A model generated the notes under the pieces. That model searched no databases and was not told the origin of the DNA. It saw only the letters and a list, made by a program, of their open reading frames with translations. From Cuspidothrix issatschenkoi CHARLIE-1 (lineage in GTDB: Bacteria > Cyanobacteriota > Cyanobacteriia > Cyanobacteriales > Nostocaceae): 41,083 nt of DNA. The translations under genes were made by a program, and so were the position numbers. The stretch spans positions 1 to 41,083 of the forward strand of contig NZ_PGEM01000075.1 of NCBI RefSeq assembly GCF_002934005.1, in the 5' to 3' direction. The first letter of the stretch is position 1. Each line of letters starts with the position of its first letter. Positions 15,831 through 23,158 of this stretch are shown one piece after another.

Positions 15831-16224
15831 TCTTGAGATTAAATCCCCAGCAACCAGTCCCAATTATGTTGGGCTGGTAAAGTTTCTTGTGCAGCCGTTT
15901 TTAGAATCTCCAGAATCTTTAAGCGTTGATTGCGAAGTATCTCAAACTCTCAAGCGGGTTTGGATTCGCATTGCTTTTGATAGCACAGATAAAGGAAAAG
16001 TGTTTGGTCGGTGGGGACGAAATATCCAGGCAATTCGTACTGTTATTGCTGCGGCCGCAGAATTAGCTGGACAATCAGTATATCTGGATATTTATGGCAG
16101 CAGTTCCCAAAGTCGGGATAGTATGTCTTTTGATGAAGACCAGGAAGAAGGCATACTACCACCCAAGTCGAAAGAAAGAGAAAGTAATATTCCCAGACCG
16201 GTTGTTAAACCACGTTTACGCTAG
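15811..16224 (+). CDS. khpA: KH-domain RNA-binding protein KhpA (YlqC family)
   Basis: A small RNA-binding protein with one KH domain. The GxxG RNA-contact loop is [15 protein letters not shown] (around residues 65-79), after the strand VWIRIAFDS. KhpA proteins bind many RNAs and, in Gram-positive bacteria, pair with KhpB. I chose GTG 15811 over the longer TTG 15799 frame because it gives [14 protein letters not shown] and overlaps the end of rpsP by only 20 bases, consistent with translational coupling. The C-terminal ~35 residues ([12 protein letters not shown] onwards) are a charged, Pro-rich tail beyond the usual ~80-residue protein. A dispersed repeat begins at its stop. Confidence 0.85.
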   Translation: MQQPHHNLEIKSPATSPNYVGLVKFLVQPFLESPESLSVDCEVSQTLKRVWIRIAFDSTDKGKVFGRWGRNIQAIRTVIAAAAELAGQSVYLDIYGSSSQSRDSMSFDEDQEEGILPPKSKERESNIPRPVVKPRLR

Positions 16225-16300
16225 TACCGCAGGGGCGGAATTAAAAATTAAAAATTAAAAAAGCAAATTACAAAAGCTTTTTAGGTATTTTTAATTGTTA
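16222..16300. repeat. Dispersed repeat, copy 2 (post-gene AT-rich element)
   Basis: AGTACCGCAGGGGCGGAATT followed by AAAATT runs and AAAAAAGC (16257-16264) pairing with GCTTTTT (16276-16282). It matches 4213-4300 nearly throughout and directly overlaps the khpA stop, so it may end the rpsP-khpA transcript. Confidence 0.65.
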
Positions 16301-16377
16301 GTTATTTTTTCCGGTTGTGTATTAGTAATTTCAAAATGTTGGTGACAGATTAAATTCTGGGATAGATGGAGACAGGA

Positions 16378-16456
16378 GACAACAGCATTGTCAAATCTTG
16401 GCTAATAATTCCGTATGTATTGCGGGTTTGTCAGCCAAGAATTAACAAATGTTGTC
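16378..16456. repeat. Long inverted repeat upstream of phoH
   Basis: GACAACA (16378-16384) and TCTTGGCT (16396-16403) pair in order with AGCCAAGA (16433-16440) and AATGTTGTC (16448-16456), giving a two-step stem with a 29-base loop. It could be an RNA structure in a transcript leading to phoH or a small MITE. The rest of 16300-16645 shows only a small palindrome GAGGAA...TTCCTC at 16540-16555. Confidence 0.45.
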
Positions 16457-16645
16457 AGCCTATTTCCCAATCATAAAAATTTTAATTAATAGAAAATTCT
16501 AGGATTTTCATTTTTAAATTTCAGTAAGTAAACTCAAGGGAGGAATAAATTCCTCACTACAAACTTGAAATTATTTAGTCCATTCTATTTAATAGGAAAA
16601 TATAAATTTTGTTAACAACTACTTTTCACCCAATTCAGAAATAAT

Positions 16646-17599
16646 ATGGCAGATGATTTTATAATTCAACTGCCTAATATGTCTAGTGCGATCGCCCTAG
16701 CAGGATATAGCGAGGCAAATATCAAGTTTTTATCTCAACAAACAGGAGCTAATTTAGTTCTGCGCGGACAAGAATTATTAATTTCGGGAACACCGAATCA
16801 AGTAGAATTAGCTAAGAGATTAGTGCGATCGCTAGAAAATTTATGGAGTCAAGGTAATAATATCTCTAGTGCTGACATTTTAACAGCCCGTCAAGCCCTA
16901 GATACCCATAGAGAAGACCAACTACAAGACTTACAGCGCGATATACTAGCGAAAACTCGCCGGGGTTTGGACGTTCGTGCTAAAACCTTTCACCAACGCC
17001 AATATATAGACGCATTGCGTAGACGTGATTTAACCTTTTGTATTGGTCCTGCGGGAACAGGTAAAACTTATCTCGCTGTAGTCGTCGCTGTCCAAGCATT
17101 GCTTAGTAATCAATTTGAACGGTTAATTTTAACCCGTCCCGCAGTAGAAGCAGGGGAAAAACTCGGCTTTTTACCAGGAGACTTACAACAAAAAGTTAAC
17201 CCCTATCTCCGTCCCCTTTATGATGCCATTAACGAATTTATAGACCCCGAAAAAGTCCCTAATTTAATCGAACGGGAAATAATCGAAGTTGCGCCACTAG
17301 CTTATATGCGGGGACGGACATTAAATAACGCCTTTGTCATCGTTGATGAAGCCCAGAATACCACACAGGCGCAAATGAAAATGGTTTTAACCCGATTGGG
17401 TTTTAACTCCCGCATGGTAATTACAGGTGATATTACCCAAACCGACTTACCACCCCATCAAAAATCCGGTTTAGAAGTAGCGTTACAAATTTTAAAAAAC
17501 GTCGAAGGAATTGCAGTTTGCGAATTTACCCAAAAAGATGTAGTTCGTCATCCCTTAGTACAGCGAATTGTTGCTGCCTATGAAAGATACGAAACGTAA
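16646..17599 (+). CDS. phoH: PhoH-family ATPase (YbeZ type)
   Basis: A 317-residue PhoH-like protein, probably an RNA-linked ATPase or helicase; in many bacteria it sits next to ybeY in ribosome maturation. The N-terminal ~70 residues form a KH-like domain (NIKFLSQQTGANLVLRGQEL). The P-loop is GPAGTGKT (134-141) and Walker B is FVIVDEAQN, followed by the family motifs KMVLTRLG and ITGDITQTDLP. All are intact. Start ATG 16646 gives the normal N-terminus. Together with ffh, rpsP and khpA it makes a translation and RNA neighbourhood. No ybeY is seen next to it in this window; the downstream gene is unrelated. Confidence 0.93.
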   Translation: MADDFIIQLPNMSSAIALAGYSEANIKFLSQQTGANLVLRGQELLISGTPNQVELAKRLVRSLENLWSQGNNISSADILTARQALDTHREDQLQDLQRDILAKTRRGLDVRAKTFHQRQYIDALRRRDLTFCIGPAGTGKTYLAVVVAVQALLSNQFERLILTRPAVEAGEKLGFLPGDLQQKVNPYLRPLYDAINEFIDPEKVPNLIEREIIEVAPLAYMRGRTLNNAFVIVDEAQNTTQAQMKMVLTRLGFNSRMVITGDITQTDLPPHQKSGLEVALQILKNVEGIAVCEFTQKDVVRHPLVQRIVAAYERYET

Positions 17600-17632
17600 G
17601 CAAGAATTCAGGAGTTCAGGAGTCAGGAGGGG
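17600..17632. repeat. aattcaggagttcaggagtcaggag dispersed repeat
   Basis: AGAATTCAGGAGTTCAGGAG then TCAGGAGG, within 35 bases after the phoH stop. Shorter or variant copies are at 3430-3455, 33489-33503 and 34830-34845. It has a direct-repeat core (TTCAGGAG) and no coding role. Confidence 0.6.
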
Positions 17633-17748
17633 CAAAACTGGTTTTAAGCCCATGCCACAAAATGAGATAATTTATATTTTATATTTTGGTATTGCCTGAT
17701 TGGTCATAAATCTGAAATTAAACACTAACAACTAGAACAAAAACAACT

Positions 17749-18156
17749 ATGACAACAACATTGAAAGAATTTTTAGAAGCTTGTGAAACCTTGGGAACTT
17801 TGCGTTTAATTGTCACCAGCAGCGCCGCCGTTTTAGAAGCCAGAGGCAAAATAGAAAAGCTATTTTATGCCGAATTACCAAAAGGTAAATATGCGAATAT
17901 GCACACCGAAGGCTTTGAATTTCATTTGAACATGGACATGATTCAACAAGTGAAATTTGAAACAGGGGAAGCCAAAAGAGGAAATTTTACAACCTATGCC
18001 ATTCGGTTCTTAGATGTGGAAGAAAAACCAGCATTAAGCCTCTTTTTACAATGGGGTAAACCAGGAGAATATGAACTAGGACAAGTAGAAGCTTGGCAAC
18101 TTTTAAAAGAAAAATATGGAGAAATCTGGCAACCCTTAGCCCTGAAAAATTTGTAG
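17749..18156 (+). CDS. HutX/ChuX-like heme-utilisation family protein
   Basis: A 135-residue cytoplasmic protein matching the HutX/ChuX pattern: an N-terminal helix (LKEFLEACETLG), a beta strand with RLIVTSSAAVLEARG, then FEFHLNMDMIQQVKFETGEA and YAIRFLDVEEKPALSLFLQWG, ending in an amphipathic helix (EAWQLLKEKYG). HutX/ChuX proteins carry heme in the cytoplasm. The sequence similarity here is at the fold level, and I cannot confirm heme-ligand residues, so a heme role is only a suggestion. There is no heme transporter nearby. The gene is flanked by palindromic repeats on the 3' side and is alone on its transcript. Confidence 0.6.
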   Translation: MTTTLKEFLEACETLGTLRLIVTSSAAVLEARGKIEKLFYAELPKGKYANMHTEGFEFHLNMDMIQQVKFETGEAKRGNFTTYAIRFLDVEEKPALSLFLQWGKPGEYELGQVEAWQLLKEKYGEIWQPLALKNL

Positions 18157-18166
18157 TTTGAAACAG

Positions 18167-18195
18167 TTCCCCGACTTCTTAAAGAAATAGGGGAA
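18167..18195. repeat. Palindromic repeat GATCCCCGACTTCTT family, copy 3 (short)
   Basis: TTCCCCGACTTCTT against AAGAAATAGGGGAA. It lies 10 bases after the HutX-like stop and is a plausible hairpin terminator. Confidence 0.65.
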
Positions 18196-18251
18196 TTTAA
18201 TGTTTAATGTTTAATTTTGTAAGTATTCAGCTATGGCGCTCGTTCATACCC

Positions 18252-18317
18252 AGATCCCCGACTTCTTTTATTAATTGTGTCCATAAATGATAAATTGATT
18301 ACAGAAGTCGGGGATCT
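18252..18317. repeat. Palindromic repeat GATCCCCGACTTCTT family, copy 4, with enlarged loop
   Basis: AGATCCCCGACTTCT (18252-18266) is the exact inverse of AGAAGTCGGGGATCT (18303-18317), but the loop is 36 bases instead of the 1-3 bases seen in other copies. T5 follows the right arm. Confidence 0.75.
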
Positions 18318-18351
18318 TTTTACCTCACATGAATTCCTACTCAATTTTTAA

Positions 18352-19134
18352 TTGTTGAATATGTTAATGAAGATAATTTTTAGTTTTTGCTTAATGCTTT
18401 TTTTGTTCTTAGGAAATAATGAAGCACAAGCTGGAGAATTAGCAGAACATTTAGCCAAATTCCCCCAATGGGAAAAATTAACATCAGTCAAACCAGCCAA
18501 AGGAGATTTAGTTTACCCTGAATGGATGTCTGGGACTTGGAAAGTTACCAGCACATTAGTAGATTTAGCCGCACCTTTAGCACCAGATATAGTCACACCA
18601 GGTTTTGAAGGCAATCGCAGTCAATTAAATCAACCAATTAGTTTTTTAGTTAAATTTGTCAAAGTTAAACCTACTAATGATAATTTAAAAATTATTCCTA
18701 ATTTCCAGAATCAACCATTAATATTAGTAGCTGATAGAGAATTTAATAGTTTAAATTTAACCAAAGCTTATTTAGGAGATAAAGCTGTATTATCATCGAA
18801 AGTAGATCCTAAATCTCCCAATCGGCAAATTACATTCTTACGCGGTGAACATCAATTAATTTCCATTATTACAGCCCGCGCTACAGAAACAATATCAGAT
18901 GATCAATTCATCGCTACAGAAGTTTTTCAACAATTATTTAAAGGTGGTTCTCGTCCTTATTTTAATACTGTAGAATCAACCACCGCTTATCAAAAACTTT
19001 CTACATCTTCCCCCACTATTACAGCAGATCAAGTAACCGCTGTCTATCTTTCTCCCCAAGATCCTGATTATTTTGCCGCAGGTTCTCAACCAGTGGCATT
19101 ATATCGTTATCTTTTGGAATTTTACCCTTTTTAG
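18352..19134 (+). CDS. Secreted/lumenal conserved protein (DUF6816-like)
   Basis: A 260-residue protein with an N-terminal signal peptide: MKIIFSFCLMLFLFLG followed by the cleavage-like NEAQA-GE. It is therefore predicted to be in the thylakoid lumen or periplasm. The mature part begins AEHLAKFPQWEKL and has YPEWMSGTWKVTSTLVDLAAP, a pattern I associate with a family (DUF6816) shared by cyanobacteria and plastids; that label is from memory. The rest is beta-rich and resembles a lipocalin-like barrel (GTWKV near the start of the domain, FLVKFVKVKP strands). There is no cofactor motif. Several Met codons lie at the start; MLNMLMK is used here, and MLMK or MKII are also possible. Confidence 0.65.
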   Translation: MLNMLMKIIFSFCLMLFLFLGNNEAQAGELAEHLAKFPQWEKLTSVKPAKGDLVYPEWMSGTWKVTSTLVDLAAPLAPDIVTPGFEGNRSQLNQPISFLVKFVKVKPTNDNLKIIPNFQNQPLILVADREFNSLNLTKAYLGDKAVLSSKVDPKSPNRQITFLRGEHQLISIITARATETISDDQFIATEVFQQLFKGGSRPYFNTVESTTAYQKLSTSSPTITADQVTAVYLSPQDPDYFAAGSQPVALYRYLLEFYPF

Positions 19135-19146
19135 ATTCCTAAATTT

Positions 19147-19176
19147 TGTAGAGACATTCCTCTGAACATCTCTACA
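19147..19176. repeat. Hairpin TGTAGAGA...TCTCTACA
   Basis: An 8-bp perfect stem (19147-19154 with 19169-19176) just after the stop of the lumenal-protein gene. It may work as a terminator-like structure. The sequence belongs to a tgtagagac...gtctctaca palindrome type common in cyanobacterial intergenic DNA. Confidence 0.6.
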
Positions 19177-19320
19177 TGATGGGTAATTAATAAACCTGAG
19201 TCTCTGAATTGAGTTGTTTAATATGTCAGGATACAGAATAGCCGTTTTCAAATCATTCGAGGATTCCTGCTACAAATAAATATTCTTACTCCTGACTCGG
19301 TGACTCGGTGAATTCTTACC

Positions 19321-20502
19321 TTAATATCGAAAAATAGCTGCTACATTGACTCCATCAAGTATTGATTCCGGTTCAAGATGATAAACTTTACCACCATTTA
19401 AAAGTGTGTGAATCGCTGCAAAATTTAACATATCTTCATCATCTAATTCTGGTTCTGAATGTAAATCAACTGTAACATTCTGCCCATCAAATTTCCCCCA
19501 TATATATTTTTTAAGAGGTACAAACAAAGTATCAACTCGTTGATAATAGGCTGCGGTGATAATTTCTTTAATATCATTGGCTATTTTTCTACTTTTTTCA
19601 CCAGCTAGTTGCAAATAAACCTCTATTAAGTTTTGATATTCTTGCTGAAATAAAGGCTGCACAATTTCCCAAGCTGCATGATTTAATTCCTGGGGTTTAA
19701 GAATTTCTGCATTACCATAAATACCTGTTTCTAATAGATAGGGATAAGTATTAGCTTGTCTGTAAATTGGTAATAAATACTCTACTCCTGCTAATAATAA
19801 AGGTGTTTTTTCACCTCGTATTTTTTGATGTAATGCACTATCAACAGCATAACAAAATTGTAAAATATCTTCTTCATGTTTCTCTCGATCAGGACTACCC
19901 TGTCCATGTACAGAACCGGGATGTTGAGCAGCAGAAGTTGCACCTATCGGTATACCAATTCTGTGCTGTATACCTTTTTGTAATTCATCTTCCAGGAGAG
20001 TTTCATCCAAATTATGAGGCATATTTTCTACTGCTACTTCATTGAGTTGGTAGCGCGTTCCTGAATAAAATTTGACATGATGTTGACTTAACGCCAAGAT
20101 GTAGAATTTTGCATCATTATTAATCAAGTTTAACAAAGGTTTGATGTGAAAATTATTACCAGTAACTACTAATTGAGGGCAGGAAATTGGTAAACAATAG
20201 TGATGAAATAGATTTGGGGAAGTAAAAATTACTAATCCATGATTTTGATTTTCCCAAAAATCAGTATTGTCTAATTCCATCACTGGTTTGAGCAAATTTA
20301 CAGTTTCAGCATGACGTAACCCTATTTCATCTAAGCGATTTTCAGCTTCCCGAATTAAATTTTTAAACCGAATCGGATTTTGTCGGGTTTCTCCTCCGAC
20401 TTTTTCCACAGGTAGATACAGAGAAACGCATGGATGCTGAGGATTTTGGACTAAACTTTTGAGTTCATCAAGAGAAAATATAGTCATAGATTTTATCCCC
20501 AT
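19321..20502 (-). CDS. baeRF-like (bacterial archaeo-eukaryotic release factor-like) protein
   Basis: A 393-residue cytoplasmic protein that resembles the bacterial homologues of archaeal/eukaryotic release factor 1 (baeRF families). The N-terminal part runs SLDELKSLVQNPQHPCVSLYLPV, with the typical acidic-charged middle and a strand KFYILALSQHHVKFYSG that starts the second domain. The C-terminal part (GKSRKIANDIKEII-type helix, then AYYQRVDTLFVPLKKYIWGK) matches the third, Rossmann-like domain. A Gly/His/Gln-rich linker (HPGSVHGQGSPDREKHEED) lies around residue 200. There is no GGQ motif, so it is not a real release factor; the function of these proteins is unknown, with stress or ribosome-rescue roles suggested for relatives. 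Start could be MGIKSM or the MTIFS six codons in. Confidence 0.6.
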   Translation of the reverse strand: MGIKSMTIFSLDELKSLVQNPQHPCVSLYLPVEKVGGETRQNPIRFKNLIREAENRLDEIGLRHAETVNLLKPVMELDNTDFWENQNHGLVIFTSPNLFHHYCLPISCPQLVVTGNNFHIKPLLNLINNDAKFYILALSQHHVKFYSGTRYQLNEVAVENMPHNLDETLLEDELQKGIQHRIGIPIGATSAAQHPGSVHGQGSPDREKHEEDILQFCYAVDSALHQKIRGEKTPLLLAGVEYLLPIYRQANTYPYLLETGIYGNAEILKPQELNHAAWEIVQPLFQQEYQNLIEVYLQLAGEKSRKIANDIKEIITAAYYQRVDTLFVPLKKYIWGKFDGQNVTVDLHSEPELDDEDMLNFAAIHTLLNGGKVYHLEPESILDGVNVAAIFRY

Positions 20503-20627
20503 CTAGGAAAACTAGAGAATATAGATTCAATTCAACTCTTGATGTGACAACTCTGCATCTTTCTTTTGACAAGAAATTACCCGCTTGATCTTCCTTTTTA
20601 TAGATAGAACCTAAGAATTAAGGAAAT

Positions 20628-20730
20628 AGAAAACAGGAAATAGGGAACAGGGAACAGGGAACAGGGAACAGGGAATGGGGAATGGGTAATAGGGAATGGG
20701 GAATGGGGAATGGGGAATGGGTAATAGGGA
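20628..20730. repeat. Heptamer tandem repeat array (STRR-like)
   Basis: About fourteen contiguous 7-base units of three related types: GGGAACA, GGGAATG and GGGTAAT (AGGGAAC/GGGGAAT frames). The order of types is not random: a GGGAACA block, then GGGAATG/GGGTAAT blocks that repeat as a larger unit. Such short tandemly repeated sequences are known from heterocystous cyanobacteria. Another 100 bases on each side hold no gene. Confidence 0.85.
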
Positions 20731-20812
20731 ATCAGCGTGGCGTTAGCAATACTCCCGAACTCCTACGATAGAATAATCAACGGGTGTAAAAATAAATACA
20801 AACATTTGTGAA

Positions 20813-21373
20813 TTATTCCCCTTTGATCACATTGGGAATTGTTTTTAGGATGTGTGTGGCAATTTCTTCTGGTGTTTCCGTGGCTTGAATTGTAATATGT
20901 AAGTCAGCTTGGGAGTATAGTGGTTGACGTTGTTCTAAAAGATTTCTCAGTTTAGCTTCGGGATCTGAATCTTGTAAAAGCGGCCTTGTATGATCTTCTG
21001 CTAATCGCTCTAATAATATAGGGATTGGTGCATCTAACCAAACTATTAAACCATGATGGAGATAACTCCAATTATACTGCTGGGTCACTATACCCCCACC
21101 AGTAGCAATAATTAACTTAGTATAGGAACAAACTTGAGCTAAAACATTACTCTCTAGTTGACGAAACTCCGTTTCACCATTTTGAGCAAATATTTCGTTG
21201 ATAGATTTACCTGCAACTTTAGTGATCAATTCATCTGTATCTATAAATCTATAACCTATTTTTTCTGCTAATAATTTTCCTACCGTTGTCTTCCCGACCC
21301 CCATCATCCCAATTAAGTAGAGATTAACTCCCTTAAGTAAATTTGTCATCAGCATTTTCTCCTGTAAAATCAA
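20813..21373 (-). CDS. aroK: Shikimate kinase
   Basis: The cytoplasmic enzyme that phosphorylates shikimate at the 3-hydroxyl in the chorismate pathway. The P-loop is GMMGVGKT (22-29 of the long frame). It has the shikimate-binding IDTDELI and FAQNGETEFRQLES, the IIATGGGIVT loop, and the lid region HTRPLL. All are intact, in 186 residues. The long frame begins MILQEKMLMTNLL; the AGGAG ribosome site inside this stretch (just before ATGCTGATG) shows that the real start is at residue 7 or 9 (ATG 21355 or 21349), so the first codons are not translated. It is the first gene of nothing obvious: LapA-domain and ubiX genes upstream on the same strand are separated by >120 bases. Confidence 0.93.
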   Translation of the reverse strand: MILQEKMLMTNLLKGVNLYLIGMMGVGKTTVGKLLAEKIGYRFIDTDELITKVAGKSINEIFAQNGETEFRQLESNVLAQVCSYTKLIIATGGGIVTQQYNWSYLHHGLIVWLDAPIPILLERLAEDHTRPLLQDSDPEAKLRNLLEQRQPLYSQADLHITIQATETPEEIATHILKTIPNVIKGE

Positions 21374-21501
21374 TTAGATATTATGACTTTTTTTTATGAA
21401 TTTTGGCAATTATGATATAAATCCGAGAACATTGTGAATTTTTAGAAGTTTTAAAGTTAGGCAAGAATCAAGGTTGTAATGTGGGTTAAAATAGGCTGTA
21501 A

Positions 21502-22146
21502 TTAGGATTTTTTGGGCTTATTTTCATTATCATCTGTAAATTCATCATCTTCAAAAAAATCCCAGTCGTCGTCATCTGTAGCTTTGTTTTGACTTGGTGC
21601 TTCGTATGGGGGAATAATGACTCGATAATCAGCATCATAAATAGTTTCAGTTTTACCCACAGCAGTATTTTTCGGTGATTGAGAACTATAGGAATAAACA
21701 GAACTAGGTCTGGTTCCAGGTGGAGAAGCTTCTGGTACTGATTCTAAATTATCTTCATCATTCCAATTATCTTCATTCCTATTTGTTTCCCAATCGTCAA
21801 ATTCATCATCAAATTGACTGACTGGAGGGGGAGGACTTGTCGGCGGTGGAGTGTTTGGTTTGACACGGGATGACCTAGGAATTGATTTGGAGACAGGTAT
21901 AGGTTGTTCTTGTAAATTTAAGTAAGTAGTAAATTTCATCAAGCTGATAATTATTACAGAGGTAATCATGCCAGCAATGATACTGAATAAAATCCATAGT
22001 GCTAATGGTAAGGATTGAGTCCGCATTCCTAAAAATACCAATGGCAGTGAGGGTGATAAGTTTTGGACTAATAATATTATTAGTCCTAACGTTGCTGTGA
22101 CTAATATAATTAAGCGAATTACAGCCATAAGTAATTTAAAGTTCAA
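21502..22146 (-). CDS. LapA-domain (DUF1049) membrane protein with acidic tail
   Basis: A 214-residue protein with two N-terminal membrane helices (VIRLIILVTATLGLIILLVQ and the stretch LALWILFSIIAGMITSVIII), the short hairpin typical of LapA/DUF1049, with the characteristic QNLSPSLPLVFLG between them. The remaining ~140 residues are disordered, Pro-rich (TPPPTSPPPPV) and strongly acidic (DDEFDDWETN, EDNWNDEDN, DDDDWDFFEDDEFTDD), facing the cytoplasm if the topology is as in LapA. In other bacteria LapA (YciS) works with LapB in lipopolysaccharide control; the acidic tail is not part of that and its role is unknown. It lies between aroK and ubiX. Confidence 0.75.
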   Translation of the reverse strand: MNFKLLMAVIRLIILVTATLGLIILLVQNLSPSLPLVFLGMRTQSLPLALWILFSIIAGMITSVIIISLMKFTTYLNLQEQPIPVSKSIPRSSRVKPNTPPPTSPPPPVSQFDDEFDDWETNRNEDNWNDEDNLESVPEASPPGTRPSSVYSYSSQSPKNTAVGKTETIYDADYRVIIPPYEAPSQNKATDDDDWDFFEDDEFTDDNENKPKKS

Positions 22147-22173
22147 AATTCAAATCAACGAACAAAACCATGA

Positions 22174-22294
22174 TCGGAAATTTTAGATTTTATATTAAAA
22201 AAATTTGTTACAAGTCCCTGTCTTTCAGGATGGAAAAATACTCGCCGCGCTGCTTACGCTTCGCTAACGTCAATCCCAAATCTAAAATTTCCGA
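22174..22294. mobile_element. MITE-like inverted repeat element
   Basis: TCGGAAATTTTAGATTT (22174-22190) is the exact inverse of 22278-22294. Inside is the small repeat CGCGCTGCTTACGCTTCGCT at 22245-22264. The neighbouring stretch to 22444 is AT-rich AATTTTTAATTG-type repeat DNA, with no gene. Confidence 0.6.
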
Positions 22295-22444
22295 CTTTCT
22301 ACACTTTAGAGTAGAGTCAATCCAAAATCGTAAGTCCAAAATTGAGTGCTTTTTGTTGGCATAGATGACATTTCTCCGATAAAAAATTAACAATTAAAAA
22401 CTGAGTTTTGCTATTTTAATTTTTTAATTGCTAATTTTTAATTG

Positions 22445-23065
22445 CTATAAATGACCTTGCCAACGCTCAATAGGGATACAGTCAATATCTAATTGATCTA
22501 GAGCGCGAGCAACAACAAAATCAACCAAATCCTCAATGGTTTGGGGGTTGTGATACCAGGCCGGAATAGCTGGTACTATTCTGACTCCAGTTTCGGCTAA
22601 GGTAGTTAAGTTCCGCAGGTGAATTAAGCTAAAAGGAGTTTCTCTCGGGACAATTACCAGTTTACGACCTTCTTTAATTTGTACATCTGCAGCACGTTCC
22701 AGCAAGTCTGAACTTAGTCCCCCAGCGAGTTTGGCGACTGTACTCATACTACAGGGCATAATAATCATCCCCAGAGTGCGGAAAGAACCACTGGCAATAC
22801 CTGCACCAACGTCACTCCAAGGATGACAACGGAGTTTACCTTGTGCAGGAACTCCTGCTTGTTCTCGCCAAAATTGCTCTTGTTTATCGGGTTCTCCTGG
22901 CATTCGAATTTCCTGTTCAGCTTGCCAAACGGTGTAAGTAGATTTAGAGGCTACTAATTCAATGTGATATTCTGCTGCCAAGAGGAATTTGAGAGCGCGA
23001 ACGGCGTAAATTAAGCCAGATGCACCTGTTACGCCGAGGATTAAAGGTTTTGTGTTATTAGTCAT
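22445..23065 (-). CDS. ubiX: Flavin prenyltransferase UbiX (PAD1 family)
   Basis: The 206-residue enzyme that prenylates FMN with dimethylallyl phosphate, giving the cofactor of UbiD-type decarboxylases, used in quinone biosynthesis. Key features: the N-terminal FMN motif ILGVTGASGLIYAVRAL, the MIIMPCSMSTVAKLAGGLSS block, LLERAADVQIKEGR, then VIVPRETPFSLIHLRNLTTL, all diagnostic. Complete and normal in length. It is on the same strand as the RNB gene upstream with a 93-base gap, filled by a GTCAGTGGTTAG-type sequence and a GGACAAC heptamer run, so co-transcription is possible but not certain. Confidence 0.93.
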   Translation of the reverse strand: MTNNTKPLILGVTGASGLIYAVRALKFLLAAEYHIELVASKSTYTVWQAEQEIRMPGEPDKQEQFWREQAGVPAQGKLRCHPWSDVGAGIASGSFRTLGMIIMPCSMSTVAKLAGGLSSDLLERAADVQIKEGRKLVIVPRETPFSLIHLRNLTTLAETGVRIVPAIPAWYHNPQTIEDLVDFVVARALDQLDIDCIPIERWQGHL

Positions 23066-23119
23066 TAATCATTAGTCAATGGTCAGTAGTCAGTGGTTAG
23101 GATTAGTGGTTAGTATTTA

Positions 23120-23152
23120 AGAGGAACGGACAACGGACAACGGACAACGGAA
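23120..23152. repeat. GGACAAC heptamer run
   Basis: GGACAAC is repeated three times (about 23127-23149) between ubiX and the RNB gene. Related heptamers are at 15404-15425, 26170-26193 (inverse) and 29450-29468. Confidence 0.7.
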
Positions 23153-23158
23153 ACCTGA

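Noticed and set aside
19767-20045. 92-codon plus frame inside the baeRF-like gene
   Set aside because: Shadow of the minus-strand gene; low-complexity Leu/Val composition from its reverse complement.
20628-20730. CRISPR array
   Set aside because: Repeats are 7 bases long with no spacers, and no cas gene is present.
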